64,000 nucleotides of DNA, from assembly GCA_014058405.1 (NCBI GenBank), contig CP047423.1:1612001-1676000 (forward strand). Direction: 5' to 3'. This document shows positions 17,161 through 25,934 of the stretch, piece after piece. This stretch comes from Candidatus Nitrospira kreftii. GTDB taxonomy: Bacteria; Nitrospirota; Nitrospiria; Nitrospirales; Nitrospiraceae. A program made the position numbers and the translations under genes. The notes below the pieces were generated by a model. It saw nothing but the letters and a program-made list of their open reading frames with translations. It searched no databases and was not told where the DNA came from. How positions within the stretch are numbered: position 1 is the first letter of the stretch; the number at the start of each line of letters is the position of its first letter.

Positions 17161-17528
17161 GCGTCTCCGGAGGGATGGTTATGGGCACACAGCCAGGCGG
17201 CCGCATTCATCACGATCAAGGGCTTGAACACTTCACGTGGATGGACGATCGAGAGCGTCAGTGTGCCGACCGACACCACATTGACCCCGATCACCCGATG
17301 TTTCGCATCCAGCCCGCAGACGAGGAAGTGCTCACGATCCAAGCCCTCAAAGCAGGGTCGGAACAACTGGACTGCGGTCATCGAATCACGAATCGGTTCA
17401 GCCATCCCGGTTCCCTCCGTCTCACAGACGAGCGTGACCCGATACCGAGGAGCCCGATACGGCAACGCTGGCCCGATGGAGTCCGATGGCTGACTGGCTG
17501 CTGCTGCGAGTCGCGCTGGTTTCTTCAT
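17091..17528 (-). pseudogene. RadC-like JAB-domain gene, 3'-truncated
   Basis: The start ATG at 17528 has a strong AAGGAGGA upstream. The product reads through RVTLVCETEG, then FEGLDREHFLVCGLDAKHRVIG, SIVHPREVFKPLIVMNAAAW and LCAHNHPSGD. These are the conserved RadC (UPF0758) motifs with the two His of the metal site. Homology stops right after HNHPSGD at about 17161, before the Asp that completes the JAMM site. The last 20 or so codons, to the stop at 17091, are tpsA sequence read out of frame. Such RadC-like proteins are typical of integrative elements, which fits the AlpA and integrase genes beside it. Confidence 0.8.
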
Positions 17529-17550
17529 CCGAGTTCCTCCTTCAAAGATA

Positions 17551-17584
17551 TGCCCCACCCCGCACAACACACGGGGGTGGGGCA
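17551..17584. repeat. inverted repeat upstream of radC
   Basis: TGCCCCACCCC (17551-17561) and GGGGTGGGGCA (17574-17584) form a perfect 11-bp stem with a 12-nt loop, starting 22 bp upstream of the radC start. It could be an operator or a leader hairpin. There is no T-run on either strand, so it is not a standard terminator. The GC-rich 17585-17822 stretch holds no gene that I can support. Confidence 0.55.
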
Positions 17585-17822
17585 GAAGGAGGAGGAGGGC
17601 ACAGCGCGCTCGCGGCGGGCAGGCCTGGACGGGGGAAGAGTGGACAGAGGAAGTTTGGGAAGGCCTGATCCGCTGCTCTGTGGCGATGGCCCGCCACCCC
17701 TTGGGGAGTTAGTCTTCCATCTCCGCCGGCGGTGACGCGGGCGCATCCAGGGGGATCGGGGGTGTCGCGAGACTCCCCCGAACTACATGTCGATTTTGAA
17801 TAGAAAGTCCGTTTGGAGAACC

Positions 17823-18032
17823 ATGAAGAATCTTTTGACAATCGATGAGGCGGCGAAGTATCTAGGCATATCCAAATTGACCCTCTACGGCTGGGTCTCG
17901 GCGAGGAAACTGAGTTATGTCAAAATTGGACGCTTGGTGAAGTTCAAGCAAGACCAGCTCGACGCCTGGATCGATCAGCAGACGGTCAAACCACGGAGAG
18001 AGAACCATGGGACTCACGAAGCGGTCCGATAG
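17823..18032 (+). CDS. AlpA/MerR-type helix-turn-helix regulator (excisionase-like)
   Basis: The start at 17823 is chosen because GGAGAACC precedes it. The 69-residue product is almost entirely a MerR-like helix-turn-helix of the excisionase/AlpA type: LTIDEAAKYLGISKLTLYGWV, KIGRLVKF and LDAWI. Such proteins control excision or integrase expression in integrative elements. The gene overlaps the downstream integrase gene by 26 bp, indicating a two-gene transcription unit. Confidence 0.87.
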   Translation: MKNLLTIDEAAKYLGISKLTLYGWVSARKLSYVKIGRLVKFKQDQLDAWIDQQTVKPRRENHGTHEAVR

Positions 18033-19131
18033 TTACTATGTAGAGTTCCGCGTGATGGAAAGTGAGGACGGGAAATCCTTGGTCTTTGCGAGTGGTGTCC
18101 CTGGTGCGCGGAAGAAACGCTGGAAGGTAGGCTGCCTGAACAAGACCATTGCACGAGAAATGGAAACGGTGATCAAGACACGCATTCTTCTCGGACAGGA
18201 AAAGAGCGATCGCTCGAAGCCGCTTCTCTTCAACGAATGGGCAACGACTTACCTCGAACTAGAAGAAGTCAAAAGACTACGTTCTTTCGTCGGGCGATCC
18301 CATAGCGTACAGACTCACCTCATTCCATTTTTCGGAGGAAAACTGCTCGGGGAGATCAAGCCAGCGGATATAGAGGCATTCAGGGCTCAACGTAAAAAGC
18401 CAAACGGAAAACCGGCAAGCATCCAAACGATCAACCATGACCACGTTGCCCTCAAGCACTGCCTTAACGTCGCGATCCGAAGAGGACTCCTTCAGTACAA
18501 CGCCGCCTCAAGAGTGCCGTTGCCGAATCCTCGTAACGAGCGCGATAGGGTTCTGACCGATGATGAGTGGTCGAAGTTGTATCGCAAAGCTAAACCTCAT
18601 CTAAAACCGGTGTTGGTGCTGGCCTACCAATTAGGGCAACGGTTCAATGAAATCGTCAGTCTCACCTGGAATCGCGTGGATTTGAAGCGAGGATTCATTA
18701 CCCTCCGATCCGTCGATACGAAGACCAACACTGGACGACAAGTGCCAATGACTCCGGATGTCAGGCTGGCTCTACAACGGCTCGCAAAAGTTCGGAGCCT
18801 CACATCGCGCCACGTCTTTTCGTATAAGGGTAAACCACTCCAACGTATCTCGAGATCTTTCAAAACGGCCTTGAAGGATGCCGGCATCGAAGACTTTCGA
18901 TTTCACGACCTCCGCCACTGTGCCTCAACGAATCTTCGAAGGGCAGGGGTGGACACCGCGACCGCTATGAAGATCGTCGGCCATAAATCAGAGAAGATGT
19001 GGAAGCGGTACAATTCAATCGCGGAGCGAGACTTGACGCAAGCGGCGCAAAAGGTTCACAAATACCTCCAAGAGAACACGCCGGGAACACTAGCCGATGT
19101 AGCAGGAAGGTACGAAATCGTAAGTCGTTGA
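18007..19131 (+). CDS. tyrosine recombinase / integrase
   Basis: This 374-residue tyrosine recombinase has an N-terminal SAM-like core-binding domain (about 75-160; LIPFFGGKLLGEIKPADIEAF) and a C-terminal catalytic domain. The catalytic residues are visible: Arg in YQLGQRFNEIVSLTW, Lys region in DTKTNTGRQVPM, HxxR in FHDLRHCAST, His in KIVGHKSEKM and the nucleophile Tyr in WKRYNSI. The protein therefore looks active. The gene ends 10 bp before tRNA-Arg. The tRNA is the probable target site, although the integrase lies on its 5' side. Confidence 0.92.
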   Translation: MGLTKRSDSYYVEFRVMESEDGKSLVFASGVPGARKKRWKVGCLNKTIAREMETVIKTRILLGQEKSDRSKPLLFNEWATTYLELEEVKRLRSFVGRSHSVQTHLIPFFGGKLLGEIKPADIEAFRAQRKKPNGKPASIQTINHDHVALKHCLNVAIRRGLLQYNAASRVPLPNPRNERDRVLTDDEWSKLYRKAKPHLKPVLVLAYQLGQRFNEIVSLTWNRVDLKRGFITLRSVDTKTNTGRQVPMTPDVRLALQRLAKVRSLTSRHVFSYKGKPLQRISRSFKTALKDAGIEDFRFHDLRHCASTNLRRAGVDTATAMKIVGHKSEKMWKRYNSIAERDLTQAAQKVHKYLQENTPGTLADVAGRYEIVSR

Positions 19132-19141
19132 AAAGTAAGGG

Positions 19142-19218
<77 letters not shown>

Positions 19219-19550
19219 TACAGATCTCGCTCGTGCCGCTGGTTCCCCAGGCGCAGCCTCTCTTCTTTGTCGCCGGCGGATAAGTCCGTACGGTGTGCTC
19301 TGATCGATTCGCTAGCTCGACCCGGATTCTATTTCTTCTATTAAGGCGACGGGATAAACTCCCCCAGTCATTTTCCCTTCATCCGTATTCGCTTGGCTCG
19401 TGTCATGTCGCTCTGTCCGTGTCATCGACCGCACGCTGTATTCCCTAATAAAACCCCATGCTAAAGAGGGACCTTCTCCTGTAGACATTCAACGGTCTCG
19501 TCCCCTATAGTTTTGTTCCTCATCTCCACTTTTCAAAGGGTCGGTTGGAT
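19219..19550. other. intergenic region without a recognisable gene
   Basis: Between tRNA-Arg and the DUF748 gene I see no coding sequence and no second copy of the tRNA 3' end. A promoter for the DUF748 gene is expected here but cannot be placed. Confidence 0.5.
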
Positions 19551-22487
19551 ATGCGTCGGCTGCTTCAGCCAAAAGTCTTGATCAGCATTCTGGTGGGGCT
19601 CATCGTTCTTTACACGCTCATTGGATTTGTGCTGCTTCCCTATCTCATTAAAGCGTACGGTGTGCCCGCTGCGGCGGAGCAGATCAAGCATCCGGTCGTC
19701 CTCCGCGAGGCGGCGTTCAATCCGTTTACACTCGCGCTTCGTCTCAATGGGTTGGAGGTGCGAGATCAGGACCAGGCTGCGATGCTGGGGTTCGAGGAAT
19801 TGTTCGTCGATCTACGAGTGGTTGCGCTGTTTGCCAAGAAGGTGGCTTTTGACGAGATTCGTCTGGTCATGCCGTTTGTGGTAGCCAGGGTCAACCCTGC
19901 AGGAAAGCTGAATCTGTTGTCATTGGTCCCACCGGCTGATGAGACCGCCCCGAAACCCACCCAACCGTTAGGCGACCAGAAGAAATTGATGCCCGTGGAG
20001 ATCGATCTATTGGAGATTGAACGAGGGATTCTGGAATACCGAGATGATTCCAAACCCAGGCCGGTTCTTATCGACATCGTGCCGATCCAGATCATGCTCC
20101 GAGACTTCAGTACCATTCCGACTCCCGAGAATGAAAATGCTCATGCCTTCAAGGCAGAGATCGGTAAGGGTGAGGTCGTCGCGTGGGAAGGGACAATCTT
20201 TCTGGAGCCGGTCGAGTCTGATGGGAAGCTGAGTTTGTCCGGAGTCAAGCTCCAGACCTTGTATCAAGCCGTGCATGACCTGTTTCAGTTCGATATCAAA
20301 CAAGGTGTGCTCGGCCTCACGGCCTCTTATCATTTCGATCTTCGCGGTCAGGCTCCTCAAGCAACGGTGAAGAATGGAACGGTGTCGGTGCAGAATCTGG
20401 AAATCGTAGAACGGGGTGGTATCGATCCCGTCGTAGAGGTGCCGGTCTTTGATGTGGAAGGCATTCGGTTAGATCTGCAGAAGCAGTCGATCGATATCAC
20501 TAAGGTCCATTCGGCCGATGCCCGATTCGATGCGTGGATGGATTCCGGAAGTGTCCTGAACTATCAAACGCTCTTCACTCCGGTCAGTGGAGGCAGTACA
20601 GAACCGAAGTCCTCCCCCTCAAAGGCTGAGACGGAAAAGCCGGCACAACCGTGGTCGATCACTGTCGATGAAGTCGCGTTACGAAACTATGGAGCTGAGT
20701 TCGAGGACCGAACACTGGAGCGTCCTGCACGTCTTGCGGTGGACGCGATGAATCTGACGGTCAAAGATGTCCACATTCCGTTCAAGAACCCGCTTCCGAT
20801 CGACCTGTCGATGAAACTGAACGAGACTGGATCCATAAACGTCAAAGGCAAGGTGGCGGTTGAGCCGCTACAAGCCGACGTAGAGGCCAAGTTGGAGCAT
20901 ATCGAGATTCGTCCATTTCAACCGTATCTCGCTCGGTCCCTTAATGCCGATGTGCTGGATGGGGCGATTGATCTGAATGGGTCGGTGCGCTTTGCCAAGG
21001 AGCATGTGCGTGAGCCTCTTCTAGAGTTTCACGGGAACCTTGCCGTGGTTCAGTTCGTGCTTGCCGATCACAATGACTTCACCGATCTGGTGACATGGAA
21101 AGCGTTGAAGGTGAATCAGATTGTGTTGGCTGTCGAGCCCACGGCGGTGAGGATTGCCGAAGTGCTCTGGCAGGAACCATCCGTCCTGATCGTGGTAGAT
21201 CCCGATGGGCAGCTCAATTTTTCGCGCCTCGCCAAATCACCAGCAGCGAGTGAGCAGCCGGTACCTCCGAAAGAACCAGAACACGACACGTCGCACGCGA
21301 AAGCGGGGGAACCAGTGTCCGTGACGATCGATCAGGTCAGGTTGGCAAAGCTGGCTGCGACATTCCAGGATTTATCCCTCGAGCCGAACGTTCGGACGAG
21401 TCTCACGGAGTTTGGGGGCACTATCAAAGGCCTATCGTCCAAGCAGCTCAAAAAAGCGGAAGTCAACCTGGCGGGTAAAGTTGGAAGAACTGCTCCGTTC
21501 AAGATTGTAGGAAAGATCAACCCATTGAGCGAGGATACGTTCACTGATTTGGTCATCACGCTGAACGGTATGGATCTCAGACCGACCGGCCCTTACAGCG
21601 GCAAGTATGTGGGCTACGGGTTGTCCAAAGGTAAGTTGTCACTCGATTTGAAATATAAGGTTTCGCAAAAGGTGCTGGAGGCGGAGAACTTGCTCAAGGT
21701 TGACCAACTGACATTCGGTGAGAAAACCGATAGCCCGGAGGCAACCTCACTGCCGGTCCCACTGGTTGTGGGGCTCCTAAAGGATCGCAAAGGGCTGATC
21801 GAAATCGATATGCCGATTCGTGGAAATCTTAATGATCCGGATTTCAAGTACGGCAAGGTGGTAATTTCGACATTGCTCAATTTGTTGACCAAGGTTGTCG
21901 CCTCGCCGTTTGCCCTCATGGGCAAGCTCATCCCGGGGGATGGCAGCGCTGAAGATCTAGAGTTCGTCGAGTTTCAGCCGGGTAGTGCCTCTCTGGTTGA
22001 GCAAGAGGTAAAAAAACTCGATGCCCTGGAGAAGGCGTTGGAGGAACGCACCGGACTCCGGCTCGATATCAAGGGAACGACTGATTCGACCTTGGACCGT
22101 GCCGCCCTGCAGGCGATAAAACTGCGAACACAACTCTTTGCCATGCAGGGGGGTGCGAATCAAGGTCAGGAAGTGCTTTCTCCGAAAGTTGAGCAACGGC
22201 TGGTAGAAAAACTCTATGCGAAGCTTCCTCCTGCTGATCCAGCAACTGCGCCTGCCGAGTCCACTCAACCGACGGTAGAAGAGATGAAACAGCAACTAGC
22301 GGCGGCCATTCAGATCTCGGAAAAAGAATTTGCAGCGTTGGCTCGCCAGCGTGCTGAGGCGATCCGCTATCGGCTTCTCGAGGATGGAGTACTCACCGAA
22401 GAACGAGTGCTGCTTCTTGATATCGGCGATGCCGAATCTGGGCATGAGAAGGTACGGACTCAGTTGTCACTGTCTGCCGGCTCATAA
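19551..22487 (+). CDS. DUF748 (AsmA-like) envelope protein
   Basis: This protein of about 978 residues has one N-terminal membrane segment (about 7-30) and a long periplasmic region. The DUF748 signature is visible near the start (HPVVLREAAFNPFTLALRLNGLEV) and the two homologous halves are separated by Pro/Lys-rich linkers (about 365-375 and 595-615). AsmA/DUF748 proteins are elongated, membrane-anchored proteins thought to help lipid or outer-membrane traffic. The C-terminal part contains an OmpA-reminiscent segment (EFQPGSASLVEQEVKKLDALEKAL). I take the ATG at 19551; a TTG two codons upstream is also possible. No operon partner is evident. Confidence 0.88.
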   Translation: MRRLLQPKVLISILVGLIVLYTLIGFVLLPYLIKAYGVPAAAEQIKHPVVLREAAFNPFTLALRLNGLEVRDQDQAAMLGFEELFVDLRVVALFAKKVAFDEIRLVMPFVVARVNPAGKLNLLSLVPPADETAPKPTQPLGDQKKLMPVEIDLLEIERGILEYRDDSKPRPVLIDIVPIQIMLRDFSTIPTPENENAHAFKAEIGKGEVVAWEGTIFLEPVESDGKLSLSGVKLQTLYQAVHDLFQFDIKQGVLGLTASYHFDLRGQAPQATVKNGTVSVQNLEIVERGGIDPVVEVPVFDVEGIRLDLQKQSIDITKVHSADARFDAWMDSGSVLNYQTLFTPVSGGSTEPKSSPSKAETEKPAQPWSITVDEVALRNYGAEFEDRTLERPARLAVDAMNLTVKDVHIPFKNPLPIDLSMKLNETGSINVKGKVAVEPLQADVEAKLEHIEIRPFQPYLARSLNADVLDGAIDLNGSVRFAKEHVREPLLEFHGNLAVVQFVLADHNDFTDLVTWKALKVNQIVLAVEPTAVRIAEVLWQEPSVLIVVDPDGQLNFSRLAKSPAASEQPVPPKEPEHDTSHAKAGEPVSVTIDQVRLAKLAATFQDLSLEPNVRTSLTEFGGTIKGLSSKQLKKAEVNLAGKVGRTAPFKIVGKINPLSEDTFTDLVITLNGMDLRPTGPYSGKYVGYGLSKGKLSLDLKYKVSQKVLEAENLLKVDQLTFGEKTDSPEATSLPVPLVVGLLKDRKGLIEIDMPIRGNLNDPDFKYGKVVISTLLNLLTKVVASPFALMGKLIPGDGSAEDLEFVEFQPGSASLVEQEVKKLDALEKALEERTGLRLDIKGTTDSTLDRAALQAIKLRTQLFAMQGGANQGQEVLSPKVEQRLVEKLYAKLPPADPATAPAESTQPTVEEMKQQLAAAIQISEKEFAALARQRAEAIRYRLLEDGVLTEERVLLLDIGDAESGHEKVRTQLSLSAGS

Positions 22488-22568
22488 GATCTCGACACAA
22501 TGGTCGGTAGACAACGGATGTGGACGATCAGTTTACAAACAGAGTGGAGAGATCAATGGGTGTGTCGA

Positions 22569-22934
22569 CTATTTCACATTGTACCGCATTCGCGTCCCAT
22601 GCAAAAGCGAGAGTTCAATTTCTGATGCGCTGAGCTCGAGGGGGAACAGCACACCTGAAATCTTGCAAGCATTGATACTAGCACCCTCCATCTTCGCGTT
22701 GCTTAGGTCGACACCGCGAAGATCGGATTGCCGGAAATAGCAGTCACTGAAGTCAAGCCCATCCGCCTCGAGACCGCGAAGATCCAAACCTCGTAGGTCA
22801 CACCCCCGAAGATCGCATTTGTCTCCGGAAGCTTTTTTGGCATTGAACTCCTTGATGCAGCCTTCACGTAACATCAAGTACATCGAGTCTTTTGAAATGT
22901 GGAGCTTCGTACGCGTTGGCTCGGTTTTATCCAT
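22569..22934 (-). CDS. pentapeptide-repeat protein
   Basis: The 121-residue product has an N-terminal segment of about 40 residues followed by pentapeptide repeats of the A(D/N)LXX type: CDLRG-CDLRG-LDLRG-LEADG-LDFSD, then SDLRGVDLSNAKMEGASI. About ten coils of a right-handed quadrilateral beta-helix are implied. No signal peptide is seen, so it should be cytoplasmic. The function is unknown; such repeats occur in DNA-mimic and scaffold proteins. It stands alone on the minus strand between plus-strand genes. Confidence 0.83.
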   Translation of the reverse strand: MDKTEPTRTKLHISKDSMYLMLREGCIKEFNAKKASGDKCDLRGCDLRGLDLRGLEADGLDFSDCYFRQSDLRGVDLSNAKMEGASINACKISGVLFPLELSASEIELSLLHGTRMRYNVK

Positions 22935-23182
22935 CTTGTGCTCCGTTGTGGGTTCTCGACAGTCATATCGGCAAGAAGAAAAGAAACTTGAGTCGGTGAG
23001 CGACGCTTCTCGTCAAGCGTCGATGATTAGTCAGCCAGGAGAGAGACTTAGCAGAAGGTCTCTTTCGAGTATGCTCGTTGAGTGGTCAGCAGTCACCCTC
23101 TTGAACTCGCTGTTCGCGAACCAGTATGGTAGGGAGTCAGTTCATTCTTGTTTGAATTTATTGCGATACAAGGAGGTGTGCC

Positions 23183-23818
23183 ATGGCGATACGATTGGGC
23201 GATGATGCGCCGAACTTTACGGCGGAGACGACAGAGGGCACGATCAATTTTCATGAATGGCTGGGCAACAGTTGGGGAATTTTCTTCTCTCACCCTAAAG
23301 ACTATACCCCCGTCTGTACGACAGAATTGGGTACGGTGGCCAGAATTTCCCCGGAGTTCAAGAAACGGGGTGTGAAGGTGATCGCAATCAGTGTGGACCC
23401 CATGGATTCTCACAAAGGTTGGATCAATGACATCAATGAAACTCAAAAGACGACGATGAACTATCCCATAATCGCCGATCCGGACAAGAAAGTGGCGACG
23501 CTCTACGACATGATCCACCCGAATGCCATTGATAATATGACCGTGCGTTCAGTCTTCATTATTGGTCCCGACAAGAAAGTAAAACTGACGCTGACCTATC
23601 CGGCTTCTTGTGGTCGTAATTTTGATGAGCTGTTGAGAGTTATCGATTCGCTCCAGTTGACGTCAAAATACAAGGTTGCAACACCTGCCAATTGGAAAGA
23701 CGGTGAGGAGTGCATCATTACGCCCGCGGTGAGTGATGCAGAAGCGCAACAACTGTTTCCTAAAGGGTTCACGACTGTGAAGCCGTATCTCCGCTACACT
23801 CCTCAGCCGAACCGATAG
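23183..23818 (+). CDS. 1-Cys peroxiredoxin (Prx6 / AhpC-TSA family)
   Basis: The 211-residue product reduces peroxides. The peroxidatic Cys sits in HPKDYTPVCTTELG (about residue 47), with the supporting Thr and downstream Arg in DNMTVRSVFIIGPDKKVK. The sequence GEECIITPAVSD and the C-terminal extension ending in TVKPYLRYTPQPNR are typical of the Prx6 subfamily, which lacks a conventional resolving Cys. A consensus AAGGAGGTG ribosome-binding site lies 5 bp before the ATG. The gene is monocistronic and followed by a terminator. Confidence 0.95.
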   Translation: MAIRLGDDAPNFTAETTEGTINFHEWLGNSWGIFFSHPKDYTPVCTTELGTVARISPEFKKRGVKVIAISVDPMDSHKGWINDINETQKTTMNYPIIADPDKKVATLYDMIHPNAIDNMTVRSVFIIGPDKKVKLTLTYPASCGRNFDELLRVIDSLQLTSKYKVATPANWKDGEECIITPAVSDAEAQQLFPKGFTTVKPYLRYTPQPNR

Positions 23819-23841
23819 ACTCTGACCCGTGTACCGATGAC

Positions 23842-23885
23842 GCCAGGCAGAGGATAACAAACATCTTCTGTCTGGCTCTTATTTA
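23842..23885 (+). terminator. rho-independent terminator of the peroxiredoxin gene
   Basis: GCCAGGCAGAGGAT (23842-23855) pairs with ATCTTCTGTCTGGC (23863-23876), giving a 14-bp stem with two G-T pairs and a 7-nt loop. The T-rich tract CTCTTATTT follows. Confidence 0.75.
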
Positions 23886-24278
23886 TCAACGTGTTATCCA
23901 GCCAAGCATTTCTGTAGCTTAGACGTAAATCTCACAGCTGTCGATCTTCTATTCTCTCTGACGATAGACGTCGTTGCCTTCCAAGAGCTGAGGTACAAGG
24001 ATTGCTTGAGCCCCGGCTGGGTTCTATGACTTTACAGCCATGACTCCTTAGGCTCCTTTGGGAAACGAACCGAAATCTGTGTCACTTCGTTAAGGTTTCG
24101 GCATCCTCAAAGGCTCTGGCCGGCGGGGCAGACAAACCTAAGCAAGGGAAGGCATTGATATCGCTACAGCAAAAAAATCGAGTCAGGGAGGATATGGCCC
24201 TCTGCTCTATCTGCCTGGAGGATGTTGATGTGTGCAGGTGAAAACCACATCAGTATCGTACCTGATTGCTTTCTGCAA
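23886..24278. other. intergenic region upstream of the porin, no gene seen
   Basis: About 390 bp without a supportable reading frame. I looked for known riboswitch cores and found none that I can defend. The far end leads into a possible promoter for the porin. Confidence 0.45.
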
Positions 24279-24307
24279 TTGCCTGGACAAGCAGAAATAC
24301 ATATGTA
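24279..24307 (+). promoter_or_regulatory. possible sigma-70 promoter of the porin gene
   Basis: TTGCCT (24279-24284) and TATGTA (24302-24307) are separated by 17 bp, which fits -35 and -10 boxes. A start near 24314 would give a leader of about 150 nt before the porin ATG. This is a sequence match only. Confidence 0.35.
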
Positions 24308-24461
24308 TAGTTATGGCGTAATGAGTGTATTAGCGGAATTTTCTTGCTATCATTCGAGGGCTTGGGCATACTCCGCGCCGTATTTCCCAGTGTGAAAGGG
24401 CTCGGCAGTTGGTAGTGGTGGTGGGCGAGGGTTCTTATTATTCACAAGGGAGGGCATCAGT

Positions 24462-25763
24462 ATGATAGGACAAGTCAAAAGGCAGTGGAAAACGGTTTTA
24501 GTTGCTGGAGCCGTGACGGCACTGGTGGCTGGAATGGGATCCCCCCTGCCCAGTGCCTATGCTGGTGGCACAATCAAGGCCGATGATGACAAGTGGATCT
24601 CCATTGGCATGGGGATCCGGACGAGCTTCAATGCGATCGAAGGCGCGTCGCCGGGCGGCCACTATAGCAACGACTTTGTCGTCAACAACGCGCGTATCTA
24701 CATCAATGGGCAGATCCACAAGTATGTGAAATTTGAGTTCAATACGGATTGTTTCAATTGCCAGGCTGGAGGAGGGGCGGGCCCCTTCGGGACCGGGGGG
24801 GCACAGAATTTCGGCGGCAACTCCTCGATCGGCTTGCTGGATGCGGTCGGGAAGTTTGAATTTAACGAGATGGTCAACCTGTGGGTCGGGCGCATGTTGC
24901 TCCCGAGCGAACGGGGTGAGCTGAACGGGCCGTTCTACCATGCGACCTTCGACGGGTTCCGAACGCCGTTCTTTCCCGCCGACCTCAGCGCTAATTTCAA
25001 TGGGCCGACCGCAGGGGGGGGAGGCGCCGGACTCTATGGCCGTGACAATGCGGCGACCTTTTGGGGCAAGGTGCACCCCTTTGGGACCACCCACCTGTTG
25101 TATGTCCTCAGTGTGTCGCAGGGGTTGCGCAATGGCCCGAACCTCGGCAGCAGCTTGATGTACACCGGGCGCGTCCAGTGGAATTTCCTGAACGATGAGC
25201 CGAACCCCGGCTACTACACCTCGGGGACCTACTACGGGACGGCCGGCGATATTGCCGCGCTCGGGGTCAGCGTGCAGCATCAAAAAGATGGGGCCGGCAA
25301 TGCCGCGGCCGCCAGTGTGTCGGATTTCACCGGCGCGTCCGTTGACGTGTTGCTGGAGAAAGTGCTCCCCAATAACATGGGCGTGTTCACCTTCAACGGA
25401 GAATTCAAGCGGCACTGGGCGAACTATGGCACCGGGGCGTTTGCCACATCGCCCGCCACGTGTTTCTGCACCTTCAACGGGCACTCGTGGACGGTATATG
25501 GGTTGTACCTGATTCCGCATGAGGTCGGGATTGGACGCTTCCAGCCCTATGTCCGGTTCACCAGCATTGATCCGTTGTACAGCGCGCTGCGGCAGGAGTG
25601 GGAGACAGGGGTGAATTACATCATCGCCGGCCACAATGCCCGGGTCTCGGCCTTCTATCGGTACGGCGATCTCAATACGAAGGGGTTCTTTAGCAACTTT
25701 GGCCCGAATGCGGCCGGGAACAAGGTCGATTCGTTCCATGTCGCGTTGCAGTTGCAGTATTAA
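24462..25763 (+). CDS. outer-membrane beta-barrel porin
   Basis: The 433-residue product has a signal peptide (about 1-35, ending PSAYAGG). The mature sequence is a porin-like barrel: alternating strands, many Gly and aromatic residues, and a C-terminal strand ending in VALQLQY with a terminal aromatic residue as in outer-membrane proteins. Segments such as ARIYINGQIHKYVKFEFNTD and LWVGRMLLPSERGELNGPF resemble OprO/OprP-type porins. Four Cys residues occur as FNCQ, CFC and DCF, which is unusual in a porin. The GC-rich third codon positions stand out from neighbours and indicate strong codon bias and high expression. AGGGAGGG precedes the ATG. A terminator follows. Confidence 0.88.
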   Translation: MIGQVKRQWKTVLVAGAVTALVAGMGSPLPSAYAGGTIKADDDKWISIGMGIRTSFNAIEGASPGGHYSNDFVVNNARIYINGQIHKYVKFEFNTDCFNCQAGGGAGPFGTGGAQNFGGNSSIGLLDAVGKFEFNEMVNLWVGRMLLPSERGELNGPFYHATFDGFRTPFFPADLSANFNGPTAGGGGAGLYGRDNAATFWGKVHPFGTTHLLYVLSVSQGLRNGPNLGSSLMYTGRVQWNFLNDEPNPGYYTSGTYYGTAGDIAALGVSVQHQKDGAGNAAAASVSDFTGASVDVLLEKVLPNNMGVFTFNGEFKRHWANYGTGAFATSPATCFCTFNGHSWTVYGLYLIPHEVGIGRFQPYVRFTSIDPLYSALRQEWETGVNYIIAGHNARVSAFYRYGDLNTKGFFSNFGPNAAGNKVDSFHVALQLQY

Positions 25764-25807
25764 GCAGCACACGTGAGCTAGGGGGGTAGAGAGGCCAGCG
25801 CTCTCAG

Positions 25808-25849
25808 AAGAGCCGGAATCCACGGTGTGGGTTCCGGCTCTTTCTTTTT
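25808..25849 (+). terminator. rho-independent terminator of the porin gene
   Basis: AAGAGCCGGAA (25808-25818) pairs perfectly with TTCCGGCTCTT (25832-25842), followed by TCTTTTT. It lies 45 bp after the porin stop. Confidence 0.85.
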
Positions 25850-25934
25850 GCCTCACCGATGGAGCTTGTCCGTCCTAGCCTTGTAAGTATTCGTGTTTGG
25901 TAGTTTGACGGGCTGACGATGGGTATAGTGTGAA

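Noticed and set aside
16970..17206. 78-codon frame at the tpsA/radC junction
   Set aside because: It is tpsA sequence read in the wrong frame (the correct frame gives NLFHSF and SSIFGTI).
23940..24250. possible riboswitch upstream of the porin
   Set aside because: Some GC-rich paired segments exist, but no known aptamer core could be matched.
24498..25856. 452-codon open frame antisense to the porin
   Set aside because: It results from the strong GC bias at third positions of the porin gene. It has no ribosome-binding site and no family resemblance.
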